Origin: Anthoceros angustus
Lineage: Eukaryota > Streptophyta > Anthocerotopsida > Anthocerotales > Anthocerotaceae
Assembly: GCA_010909165.1 (NCBI GenBank)
Contig: VJWM01000025.1
Location: 2,976,001 to 3,040,000 of the forward strand
DNA length: 64,000 nt
Direction: 5' to 3'
This document shows, one piece after another, positions 22,663 through 33,562 of this stretch. Numbering within the stretch: position 1 is the first letter of the stretch; each line of letters starts with the position of its first letter. The notes beneath the pieces were generated by a model, which did no database searches, was not told the origin of the DNA, and saw nothing but the letters and a program-made list of their open reading frames with translations. The position numbers and the translations under genes are program-made.

Positions 22663-25600
22663 CTAATCTGATGCATCAGGCTCGTTCTTCTTCGAGGCAG
22701 CACGATGTATTGGAGTCGGATCTGCGAAGGGCTCCGGCGTCACTCTCAACATGTCGTTATTATGGTTACAAGGCGTGATAACCTGGTTTTCGGCAATTCC
22801 ACAAGTACTCCCTATGGTCCGCGAAGGTACAAGCGACAGCGCTCGTGGTCCAATGTCGACCAAATGTACAGAAGTTCTGGATGATCTCTCCGAAGCGATG
22901 TTCTGCGTCACACCACACAAGTCAGTAGCGTAAAACAAGTATATCGGGGCAGGGGGGAACACGATCTAGAAGTGACAAAGGTAGCAAAGTAGCGACAAGT
23001 AACAAGACTCCAGCGGGCATAACTCACAAGTCGGTGGGCCGTGCTACTATTCTTGACCGCACTTGTAGACCCTGTTTCATCATCAAGGTCTCCCAGTGCT
23101 CTACAAGACGGCCAAGATGCATTTGAAGCACTGTTTGCTGCTCCTGAATAAGGTTCAGGTATGCCCTCGATAAACAGTGAACCACTAGTTGAATCTCCGT
23201 CAGCCTGTTGCTCTGCCTCCTGCCAGGAGGTACTGAAACTGGGAAACATACTTAGTGCAGACAGATGATGCTCACGGGTAAGGACAGGACGGACTGGACT
23301 ATTGGAAGCCTGGCCCAGAAATGGTGCCTGCAGGAAACAGTTCTGGGTCGGTATCTGCAAGCCAAATACTGGGAAACGTGTGAGTGGGTCAGGGATGGCA
23401 GCTGAAAGCAAAGGGCTGAGGGAAGCTTGATGAGCAAAACTCATACTCTCAGCAGTACTCAGTGATGGGGATTCAAGGGGAAGCACAGAAATGAGGGGAG
23501 TTGAGGATGGAACAAAGGGCAACTCTTGGACAACGGATGGGAGGTGAGTTGTAGGGACTGAGTAGCGCAAAGCCGAAGCTCCCAGAGGGCAAGGGCAGTA
23601 ATAAGGAGCCAGAAGTGATCTGGATAAGGGGAACGATGCAGAAACAAGGGGCGGAATTGAGCAAGGGCTTAGTGCTGGCGGGCTGACAAAAGCTGGGAGC
23701 GGTGTGACGCTGAGAGGAGGAGATTCCGGTAAAGTGTGCGTCTCCAAGGAAACAGGTTTCCAGCTAAAAGTATCTCCACCTGTTGAACCTGGAATAGGTT
23801 GCACTGAAGTGTAAAGCCCTGCACTGTGACTTGTGAGTTGCCCAACGTCGCTTTCTTGGTTAGACCATATTGAAGTTCGGGTACTCCACGAGTTCTGCAT
23901 GCTGCCCACATCCAGCATGCTCCTTAAATTGCTCGTGCTGTATCCAACTGAAACACTCGAAGCACTTGTGACACATGCGCCGCTGCTGCAGACAGGGTCA
24001 CTACATCTTGGTCTTGTGACAACAGATGGCGCAAACCTTGAGCTCAAAGATCCCCCCGGAGGTGCAGACCGTGGCTGGTCAGTTAGAAAGTTTGCGAAAG
24101 TAGGGATAGCCATGGAGGTCCTTAGACCAAGCTGTGGAGTTGTATCACCAGGAACATAGTCCATGTGACCATGCAGGGGGCTGCACACTGGTATTCTCTG
24201 ATCACCTGACATACTCAGTGATGCTACTGGTTCTGACCTTCCCAAGCTAGAGGTCAATCTCTGAGGGGCTCCTCCAGCAGGAACTGAGACATTATAGGTA
24301 CTTCGGACATAACTTGCCAGTGAGTCCAACCGTGAATCCTGAATGCCAGTTAACTGTGCCAGCGTTGGCTGCTGATCCAGTAAATATTTCATCTGTCGGG
24401 TGAACAGTTTCAGACGGTTAGTGCAGGTGGCCCACTCAAACGATCACGTGGGGAAATAAAGAGCAAAATTACAGAACACGACAACCAGAATTACAGATCA
24501 CTTTGAACAAACTCTGTGCACAAAGCCGCAAATCAGAAATACCTTCTTAATCAATTCAGCACCCATAGCCTTTGATTTCTCTGATTGCCAAAAGTACGTA
24601 ATCTCCCCTTCATGTAACTTCAGGATGAAAGTCCTCCCTGATGAATCAGCAGGCAGTTCCTCCAAGGCAAGGGAGACAGGTTCCGAGTTTGGGCTGACGA
24701 CTGCAAGTCTCTCCAGTACTCCGTCATCACCGACATAGGACAGCCGTAACTCCGAGCACGGAAGCATGGTCAAGCTCAAATAGCCCCTGGAAGCAAGCAC
24801 CAGAAACATCAATGGAAAGGATTGTACGATTCATGCAGACAACACGAACCAAAATATCCCAACATGACAAGAAAAAGTACTATGGTGTCAAAATAGAACG
24901 GAGAAGATAAAAGGATTGCCACACACCTTGTATCCGTTGGCTGCAGGGTTCGTCCATGGCGCAGAACCTTGCCCACCCTTACTGAGACAAGAGGAGCACA
25001 CAAACAGCGGGCCAGTTGCTCCAGCTCACATTGTTGGAAGTGCTGTCAACAAGAAGGTCAACATGGTTAGAAGCTACCTGGGGAATGCATTCCAGTTTCA
25101 GGGAAAAATTTCAAGTATTTCGATTCACTTCCGGCAGTGGCGGCTGATGACAGCATGAAAGATGACGGGGGCACAATTTGACAGGAAGATTCGGACTTGC
25201 AATTAATTACTGTTTCCTGACGTCCCATAATTGGAAGCACAACCGTTCCGGCCAGAGATATCAACCCTGATCCATACCTGCCACAGAGAGGGGGTGTTTG
25301 CAAATTTCTTTGATCCATACCAGGCAAAGAGCTGCGTCTGTCAACTAGCCAGAAATAGGAATCTCATCTCATCGACTATACTTGAACATTCAGTGCAGGA
25401 CAACTCAAATGCAAGAAATGGCCATCATCCAACAAGTGCTGGATCTCAAAATCAAATCATGCCAAATCCATAAGCACCAACCATGCAAAAGCTAGGAAAA
25501 GCGAAAGTATGACTACACCCCCGTCTTGCAACGAGACATGTCCCTGAACATCTCTCCCTGAACCAGACAGACAACACAGCCCTTGCCTTCGAATGCTCCA

Positions 25601-26404
25601 AACAAGCGCGCTAGCCGCGGCAGGCTACCAGCCATGGGATGGAGCCAGAAGAGAGAAAACACAGACCTGCCCAAGATGAGTTAACAGGGGGCCGTCAGAC
25701 CCCAAGCACGACACATTCCACCGCAGCAACGGGTGTAAGCGCTCATCTTCGCGGCAGGCTCCCAGTACTTGCAGATCCAGAGCCTGCATCCAGCTGCGCG
25801 GTCCATCTTCCCTCTCACGGGCCTGCTGCATAACCACGTCCAACTCTCTTCCACCACTCAAAATATCACTCAAAAGGCCATCCCCTTCCAAGCCGCTACC
25901 AGGATCCGCCTCCACCGCACCCGCCACCCCGACCGAGACACTCCTTCTATTGTAATCGCTTCCCACGTCAATCCCACCCGTCCGCTCACCCCGCCCCATA
26001 CAGGACGCGTAACACGCTTCCACCGGCTGGCAGAACTGGTAATTCACACCCTGCGAGGAAGCGATCGCCAGGGCCACCTCTGCGGGCCGGATTGGAGGAA
26101 AGAAGGCATAGGAAACCTCAATTTGCAGCGACGTAACCGCCGAGGCGGCAGCAGCCAAGGACGCATCCGGCACCGGTAACTGCACCTCCACCAGGCTAGA
26201 GCCAGTCAGAAAAGACTGCAGCTGCGCAACGCTGCCAACCTGCTCCTGCTCCTGCTCCTGTTCCAGCAAGCCAGCTTCAGCATGCCCGTCCCCGGGCCCT
26301 TGCTCCCCTAAGATGCGGTGATCCACAGCGCCATCCTCCGCCTGTTTCACCGCGTCTTGGTTGCCCTGACCTTCCCCCACTCCTGCTCTTTTCTCTGATA
26401 CCAT
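22663..26404 (-). CDS. Conserved plant protein of unknown function, PRU-like domain plus Pro/Ser-rich region
   Basis: Five exons (26404-25667, 25042-24927, 24786-24543, 24392-23028, 22902-22663) give 900 aa in frame. The N-terminal part is Ala/Glu-rich. A conserved block follows across exons 2-4: ARCLCAPLVSVRVGKVLRHG, GYLSLTMLPCSELRLSYVGD, SSGRTFILKLHEGEITYFWQ, SEKSKAMGAELIKKMKYLL and LAQLTGIQDSRL. This layout, a beta-rich module ending in a FILK...YFWxSEKS signature, is known to me from uncharacterised land-plant proteins. It recalls the ubiquitin-binding PRU fold of Rpn13, but that is a guess from pattern only. A long Pro/Ser-rich region with APYYCPCPLGASALRYSVPT and IPDPLTRFPVFGLQIPT also matches the plant family. 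No function is assigned. Confidence 0.8.
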
Positions 26405-26900
26405 TGCATCAGCTTCCTCTCGATTTGCGCTCCGCCACCATGGCGCCGCCTCACCTCTGCAACAGGAGGCACACGCACACGAAAACCCTTTCGTGAGACT
26501 CCGGTAATCGCAACACCGGCAGCGATCAGTCTTCGATTTGCTCTCAAATTCGCATCTCGACACGAGCGTCGTCCCAGGAATTTTCCATCAACCCAGGCTT
26601 GCAAAGCACGATTCGGCCTTGCACCGTGTGGAAGTGAAACAAGAGACGAGGGTTTGGGGGGATCCGTCGAGCTCTTACACCCATTCCATAATATAGTATG
26701 AAATGCGCCAGGAGCGACAGGTGGCCAGGCACTGCAGGCCCAGCTCATAGCCGGGCTCTCTCCCCTCTCCACTTCTTGCACTGGGTTGGCCGGTTCACAC
26801 ATGCTCACAGCTCCTAGGGCTTTGTTAGGGAGCTCCGTATCCAAATTGGAAATAACTCTACATCGATAGACTTGTAGTTACTTCATTATCAGGTCTGGTC
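26405..26900 (-). other. Upstream region of the unknown-function gene with a long overlapping frame
   Basis: Presumed promoter and leader of the 900-aa gene. A minus-strand ATG frame of 165 codons (26844-26347) overlaps the main start in another frame. If transcribed it would be an overlapping upstream ORF; there is no other support. Confidence 0.3.
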
Positions 26901-27694
26901 TTCAATGTTATCATGAATTTATGTGAAAGTTATAAATAAGATGAGAGTTATAAAAACAGAAAAGAGGCAGGGTTTTTAAAATATTAGAATCTAGAGCACA
27001 TATGACATTGATATTGATTCTATAATTAGAGAATAATATAATTATAGCTTTATATAATATTAATGTATATATATTTATACTATTCCCTATAAAAAATTGA
27101 CCACCTAATATCGTTATAACAAGACCAGATAGTGAGAGCATCAATACTACTTGCCTGGCCAAGTTTGGATTATTCTCAATAAAATCTTCTCCCAAAGCTT
27201 GCCACAAGCTCAAGTTTGGATTATTCTCAATAAAATCTTGTCCCAAAGCTTGCCACAAGTTCTGGATCTTAGGTGTATGATACTCCGCATATATGTGCCT
27301 AGTTCACATTTGGACTTTGCTTTGCATACACATGTAGAGCTGGGCCTGGAATTCAAGGTTGTGCATGCTCTTGTGGAACTTGGAACTGATAATTATTAGT
27401 CTAGAATTAGCAATGCTACAACTTGAAACTTGGAACTGATACTTATTAGTCTAGAATTAGCAATGGAACAACTTGAAACTGCTAGTTGAGATTGGGGGTT
27501 TGTTATACATTCACATGTTGTAGTATTAAGACAAGCACACAAATTTATTTTAAGTCCACTAAGGATGGACATGCCGCCATGCTCAATTGTCAGGGAAACT
27601 TGCTCCATGGTCCGTTCCATTAGGCTACTAGCACCAGAGGCATTTCTCTCTAGGTACTCCATCTGGGTCCCCTTTGCCTGATTCAAATCAAACT
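26901..27694. repeat. AT-rich region with two short tandem duplications
   Basis: A ~50-base unit (CAAGTTTGGATTATTCTCAATAAAATCTTSTCCCAAAGCTTGCCACAAG) is present twice at about 27160-27260. A ~52-base unit (ACTTGGAACTGATAMTTATTAGTCTAGAATTAGCAATG) is present twice at about 27376-27475. No gene is recognisable. Confidence 0.75.
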
Positions 27695-27975
27695 ATCATA
27701 CAACTTGTACAAAGGGCATCCACTACCTCTAGGCACCCCATCTAAATACTAACCTAAGCGCAAGGTGTACCATCCAATCTCACTAAGCACCTCATCTAAG
27801 TCCTAATCTAAATGCAGGATGCATAACAATGACGTTCCTAAATGTGTGTCCATTGGCTTAAGCCATTAGGCTAATGGACACACATTTATAAGAATTTGGT
27901 AATTAAACATGCTGCGCTTAGATCGATACTTAGATGGGGTGCCTAAAAGGAGTAGATGCCCTTGGTGCAAGTAGC
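27695..27975. mobile_element. MITE-like inverted-repeat element
   Basis: The left arm (about 27697-27770, AAAGGGCATCCACTACCTCTAGGCACCCCATCTAA) is matched in reverse complement by the right arm (about 27900-27965, TTAGATGGGGTGCCTAAAAGGAGTAGATGCCCTT). A palindromic centre lies at about 27840-27885 (AATGTGTGTCCATTGGCTTA / TAATGGACACACATTTATAAG). No coding capacity. A related half-element occurs in each copy of the 1.44-kb duplication. Superfamily not determined. Confidence 0.65.
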
Positions 27976-28072
27976 TTAGACACACATGGTGCAAGTTGTT
28001 AAGTACAAGTCCCATAACGGAAATCCGTCCGGAGTGGACTTAAATAAAATTCTTTCTTCTTCTTCATTAGCG

Positions 28073-28431
28073 TATACCGTACCTCGAAGGGTGGTTCAAC
28101 AGGATAATGCCGAAATAATTATTTTTTGAAAAAAACAAGGTTCAACATAAATATTTATATTTTTCAAAAATTCAACATTTATAAAAAATAATTTTATCAA
28201 ATTTCAACATTTATTAAAATATATAGGTATATATAAAACTAATGGATATGTATAGATCTCCCCTAAATAGACCCTAATTTTCCACACAAACCCTAGTTTC
28301 CTTATTTTCGGCATCATAAACTCATAAATTTTTACCTATTCAACATTTTAAGTATAATAATTTCTGGATTTTCAACTTTTACTAATTTTAATTAATTAAT
28401 GCCGAATCACCCCTTGGGGTACGGGTACTCT
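28073..28431. mobile_element. AT-rich MITE-like element with ~28-bp terminal inverted repeats
   Basis: Left end TATACCGTACCTCGAAGGGTGGTTC and right end GAATCACCCCTTGGGGTACGGGTA are imperfect inverted repeats enclosing ~300 AT-rich bases rich in ATTTCAACATTTAT-like runs. Both ends flank ATGCCGAA-type sequence. No open frame. Looks like a small non-autonomous DNA transposon. Confidence 0.5.
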
Positions 28432-30203
28432 TGATGTCCCGTCCGACAACCAGAGAAGATCGTCCTCCGTGATGACGTGGCCTTATAGGCCGTACCCGCA
28501 GCCCTCTATGGCCATCGGCCCATCGGGTATCCATGGGAAAGTTAGCTATCGATGTGCCGGCCGCCATGAGACGCTGTGTGTATGTATATATGTGGACGGA
28601 TTCGTCCGACACGCGACACGGTGTAAGCTTCGATTCTTGTCCTTTTCCGGTGAGGAAATGGGATTTGGATGAATGGGAGAGCTGGTTGTGATATGGAAGC
28701 AGCTGGGGAAGGTCCTGCTTGCTGAGGGTCGGGTCCGTCAAATTTCTTGGAAGGGGGGAGATGCAACAGCTCATCCACTTGGGGAGAAGTTTGATTTGAA
28801 CCAGGCAACCGGACAAGGTCCTGCTTGTTGAGACATCTGTGTGAGCTAAGGCTTCCAGTTTCGACTTCCTGTCACGAAAAAATGGCTGGACAGTTAAGGC
28901 AGGTAGAATTCCGTTCGAAGTGTGGCTGTGTGAGCTTCCAATGTCTCTAGGCTTGGCTTGAGGACTCCGATTAAAGAAGTGACTGATGAAGCAGGTCGTT
29001 TGTTTGAAGGATTACTTACTGTGTAGGCTTGGGCTCTCGACTTCCTACAAGGCTGTAAACAACTCCAAGAAAAAAAGAAAGGCCAAACTGATGAAGCAGG
29101 TCACCAGTCTTCAGGAAGGATGTGCGACACGTCGTCATACGAGACCAACAGAAGCAAGAGAACGTCATACGTCAACGGCAACAGGAACGTTAAAAGAATG
29201 GCCAATCTGATGAAGCAGGTCATCCGTTCGAAGGCTTGGCTGCAGGTGTGAGCTTTCAGTATCGACCTTCTGTGGAAGTCGGATTCGAAGGAAAGCCGAA
29301 ATGGAGCAGAAGGAGGAAGGCAAAGCCCTGAATGCATATGGTGAGCTCAGTATCCGTTTCAAGGTTCGCGTGCCATACAGACGCCAAGCTCATCAGTGAG
29401 ATTCTGAATCTTTGATTTCAAAAACGCAACAAGCAACAGTCTGAACAATGAACAAAAGGCAACAGGCAACAGTCTGAAGTTCCAACTCCTGCACACTGCT
29501 GGATTCAGATAGAGACCTGTGTGAGCTTCCATTCTCGACTTCCCGTGATCAAGAAGTCGGACAACAAGAATGATTTCGCGAGCGGATGACGCAGGTATCC
29601 GATCCAACCGCTCATCGCTTGAGAAGAGTAGGAGGAAACTAGGGTTGATCTCAACAAGACAAGTTGAGAGCCAAGGTTTACAACAGGAACGCCATGTCCA
29701 GGAATCGAAGCTTGCACATCTTTGCTTACAAATGTAGTAGGTATGTGATCATCCTCTTCTTTCTTGGAACATACATACAAGCATGTGCAGCTCAGGCGAT
29801 GGTTCTTGAAATCCAAGATACAGACGTTGTCCAGAATTGAAGCTCTCAGAGCGGTGCCAGCAGTTGGTGCATTCATGACTTCAAACCCTAGGCTAAGAGC
29901 TAGCTGTTTTGGAAAGCAGTAACCACAGTGGCGGCCTCTCCACATTGCTTCAAGAAAATGCTGTGTGTTGTGTGTGCGCTTCTTCACAGTACTGATGAGT
30001 AGGTATGTGTGTGTCTGCAGTGCCTACCGGTTTCTTCATTGAGTGCAGGAAGAAGGGATGTAAAAGAATGTTGCCGCTGCCGAAAGAATGTTTGCTGCTG
30101 CCGAAAGAATGTTTGCTGCTGCTGCTTCAAGAAGAGGAAGAAGCAGAAGAAGATGTCTCGGAAGCAGAGCGCTGGCTGGCTGTCTGGAGTGGCGATGGTG
30201 CAG
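28432..30203. repeat. Region of diverged GTGTGAGCTTCCA...TCGACTTCC repeats; no gene recognised
   Basis: Phrases such as GATGAAGCAGGTC, CGTTCGAAG, GTGTGAGCTTYCA and TCGACTTCCTGTG recur in the same order at about 28830-28990, 29080-29290 and 29500-29560, so the stretch is an old, degenerate tandem repeat. A minus-strand frame at 29505-29987 (160 codons) directly follows the STPGR gene and may be its 3' untranslated region. No domain seen. Confidence 0.45.
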
Positions 30204-31339
30204 CTAATAGTCATCGACGGGCCTGCCAGCCATGGTGTAGGCGGGGCCGTGGGGGCCTTTGAAGGGAGAGTAGGCGCCTGGGCCGGGAGTGTCCTCCTTG
30301 TTGTGGTCGTGGTTCCTGGCGCCGAGGCTGAAGGCGGGGGCGGAGCCGGGAGGAGCCTCGTAGGCGCCGGGGCCGGGGGTCTTCTCGCCGCGCCAGGGGT
30401 TGTACCTGCGGCCCATGGAGAAGGCGCCGGGGGAGGGCTTAGTGAGCGCCACCCGGGGGTTGTACTCGCTCGGGCCAGGCGTCTTGGAGGCGTGGGAGTG
30501 GTCGTTGCGGCCTGCCATGGAGTAAGCTGGCATGTCGGAGTCGTCTTGGACAGAGTAGGCGCCAGGGCCCGGGGTGTCGCTCCCCATGTGGCCCGTAGGC
30601 CTCCCGGCCATGGAGTAAGCAGGGCCTCCTCTCCGGGCGCGGGTGTCGTAGGTGCCGGGCCCCGGCGAGCAGTCGTCGCGGTGGTTCTTCCCGCGGCCGG
30701 CCATGGAGAAGGCGATGCCCTTGCTGTGGCGCGGGGAGTAGGCGCCGGGCCCGGGCACGTCGCTGTCCGCCTTGAGCTTGGTGCGGATACGCAGGCTGTA
30801 TGCGGGAGCTGAGGACTTCCTGTCAGGGTTGTAGGCGCCGGGCCGGGCATGTCGTCCCCGACGTGGTCCCCGACGCGGCCCGCCAGGAGAAGGCGGGCGC
30901 GCTCCGGGCCGCCTCGTACGCCCCAGGCCCGGCGTGATGGAGGTGTTGCTGGCTCGAGGGCGGGTGCGCATGGAGTAGGCCGGGCCGTCACGGCAGCCCT
31001 TGAGTGTAGGCGCCGGGCCCGCACGCCGCTCCTGTAGCCTTGGCTCCTGCTGCTGGTGCCCATGGAAGGCCGGGGCGCGTCCTTCGTGCAGTGGTCGTTG
31101 GCGGAGTAGGCTCCCGGGCCCGGCGCCCGCTGTGAGAGATTCACCACCGTCCGCCCGGACATGGTGTAGGCCGGGCCCCTCCCGGGCCGCGTGGGGGAGT
31201 ATGTCCCCGGCCCCGGCTGCGAGATGTCGTTCCTCGACCCGATCTTGCCTGCCATGCTGTATGCCGGGGGGGAGGTGCGCACCGCCATGATGTTAGCGTG
31301 GTAGGCCCCAGGGCCCGGGGTTCTCTCTCGGCGAGGCAT
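30204..31339 (-). CDS. Sperm-tail PG-rich repeat (STPGR/ODF3-like) protein, frame disturbed
   Basis: The start ATG is at 31339 (MPRRERTPGPGAYHANIM) and the stop at 30204. The protein is a chain of about ten ~33-residue repeats with the core PGPGxY and the linker PAYSMAGR, the hallmark of STPGR/SHIPPO proteins. These are axoneme- and microtubule-associated proteins of flagella and sperm tails. The first three repeats (31339-31030) and the last six to seven (30830-30204) are clean but lie in different frames. Between about 30840 and 31030, a very GC-rich stretch, the repeat motifs hop frame several times (for example GPAYSMRTRP then PG without PGAY). Restoring each motif needs about five single-base indels. 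Either assembly errors in GC-rich DNA or decay. Intronless. Supports an organism with flagellated sperm. Confidence 0.8.
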
Positions 31340-32335
31340 TGTTTGATTTCTCTTGCTCTCGCTTGGTGGTGCTGTTCCTGTTTTTGCTTTGCCTCTAGAT
31401 CGCTGCCTCTGCTTCTGACCTCGCTGTTGTTTGTTGCAAGGATTTTGCAGATGTCAGGAGCAGGAGGAGCGCGTCATGAGTGGGAGGGAAGGATGCTTCT
31501 GCTTGTTGATGGGGTGTGGTGTATTGCGGCTCTTGTTGTGGGGCTGAGGGACAAGGTGATGTCATGTCTCCCATCTCCAGGGGGACGCGCACCTGGGGAT
31601 GGGACTGGAGTTCCCGCCATGGAGTTGTTGGGTTGCTGCACATGCATTTGCACCGCTGCCTGGATGCCTGCTTGCATTCCTCGCACGCAGGCGAGGGTGG
31701 TGCTGGTGCTGCGGGCGGTGGATGAAGGGGCCTGGATGGAGCATGCTGCTGATGATTCAGTTGAATCAGTTGCAACCGACTTGTGGACTGAAGGGCAGGC
31801 TGGTGCCTCGAAGCGCCGCAGGGGAGAGGAGATGCCATGTGAGATCACCCCCGTCTGCTGTTTCGGGTTTTCACATTGCCAATCCTGGCCTGGGGCTTCG
31901 CTTGGTCGGGTTTTTGCGTTCGTCTATGTATGTACTTGGCCTACTCTGTGTATAGACATTCGGAGCTAGGGCTAGCTAGGGTTTCCTGTTCACTTGTCAC
32001 TTCGGGCTTCCTTCTGCCTCACTGCCACGCAAGGGAAGCATAATAAGGTAGTGTGGACGAGGAAGGAAGCACTTTGCACGCCCATAGAGTGGAGGCAAGC
32101 TCACGTCTTTCCTCCTCCTGCCTGATTGCAGGTAGCGAAAATTGCCCTGGACTAGGTGGCATGTAGCCGTTTATGGTCCTTTCACTTCGAACTTCCTCAA
32201 TGAGCGGAGCCTGGAGTACACAGCAAGCCCCCAAACCCAAAATTGGGGTAGGAACGAAAGTAAAGAGTGCAGTGGATAGCAGGAATGGAGAAAACTCTAA
32301 GAGCAAGCAGCAGGCAAGGCTGTCTAACACCCTGC
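31340..32335. other. Intergenic, nothing recognised
   Basis: Contains the STPGR leader and promoter and the 3' end of cytochrome b5. A plus-strand frame, 31298-31969, overlaps the STPGR start and has no domain, so it is not called. Confidence 0.45.
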
Positions 32336-32964
32336 CTACAACTCCTTCGCTTTGTCTTGCTCCGCGGAGTGGAGCTTGAGGTAGTAGGCCGCTGCCAGCA
32401 GGGCCAGGGGCAGTGCAATCTGAAACACCTTCCAGAACCATCCAGAATCCGACGCTTTGCTTAGCTCAGGGGCCTTGGGTTTGGGTGCTACTGGAGCAAC
32501 AGCCTCCTCTGCCTCGCCAACCAAAAACTCTGCCAGTTGCTCCCTTGCTGCCACGCTGTGGCCGATGTCTTCGAACTCATCCGTTGCATCTTTGCCTGCA
32601 ACCAAGCACATATTTCCAGCCAAATTATGAACTTCCCTCAATCCACGGCAACCGCTCCGGACGGGAATGCGGAGCAGGAGGGAGACAGAGAAGCACAGCA
32701 ACCAAGCCTACTGAGGAGCCAGAATCTCACCGGCGCTCTCCACCAAAACCTCTTCCCCTCCCGGATGCTCCTCCAGAAACTTGGTCACGTTATAAACCTG
32801 GGAACACCGATGCAGCAGCAACAGATGAGCACCCTCAACTCCTCCAGATCTCCTCTCCACGGCCTACTGTCACGTTAGCGACGTACCTTGCCATGGACGA
32901 TGAACCAACAGTCCTCCCTGCTGGTATGCCGGGCAACCTCAGCCAACGAGATTCTGGACGCCAT
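32336..32964 (-). CDS. Cytochrome b5, tail-anchored
   Basis: Three exons (32964-32887, 32797-32731, 32595-32336) encode 134 aa, the usual size. It carries electrons for lipid desaturases, cytochromes P450 and other ER enzymes. The haem site is complete: axial His in [10 protein letters not shown] and the second His in EDIGHS. The N-terminus has the family pattern ([20 protein letters not shown]). A Pro/Ala linker leads to a C-terminal membrane segment ([18 protein letters not shown]) and a short charged tail, so the protein is tail-anchored, most likely in the ER; outer mitochondrial or plastid membrane is possible. Splice phases fit exactly. Confidence 0.95.
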
Positions 32965-33562
32965 CCCTGTCTCGCCTCCTCTCCAGCCAAAGGAGGCTGA
33001 AGAAGACGAGAGAAAAGCCTAAATTGACGACGTCCCGGAAAGGAAACCCCTCTACACCGCACCAGGCTCGAAATGGCACATTCCAAGGCTCAAAACGGGC
33101 GTTCCACGCTCTCCAGATCCAGATCCGTTGTATGCTCGGAGGAAGGCCTAATAGGCAAAGCAGACGAGTGAACTGGACGAACGGCCTCTCAAGGCTGGTA
33201 GGTAGATTCCAGGTAGAAAGAGAGAGAATCGATTGAGACTCGACACTGGGATCACGTTCTTCTGTCATAACCAGCCGGAACGGAAGTTTCAAGGATACTG
33301 CCTGCGGTGCACCCGGCATCTTCGTAGACGGAGATTCCGTGCAATGGACCAGTACCTGCCGCGTAGCCGGCACTCGCCCCCAGTTCACCGGCACGCCGCA
33401 CCGACAGCAACCAACAACCGTGGCTACTCAACAATCGGCAGCAAATTAGAAACCCCCCACCAGTCAAACACAGTCGGCCACCGGCAAAAAGTAAGCTACA
33501 ACTGCTGTATCTTCATGCAGCGTCTGTACAGATAGGAACAGGAAGACCCGTGAGGAGACTCA
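32965..33562. other. Intergenic, nothing recognised
   Basis: Promoter side of cytochrome b5 and 3' side of the TSSC4-like gene. Short open frames on both strands show no family features. Confidence 0.5.

Noticed and set aside
30009-30812. 267-codon plus-strand Gly/Val-rich frame
   Set aside because: Shadow of the GC-rich STPGR repeats on the minus strand.
31298-31969. 223-codon plus-strand frame with hydrophobic stretches
   Set aside because: Overlaps the STPGR start codon region, has no family features, and looks like chance openness in GC-rich DNA.
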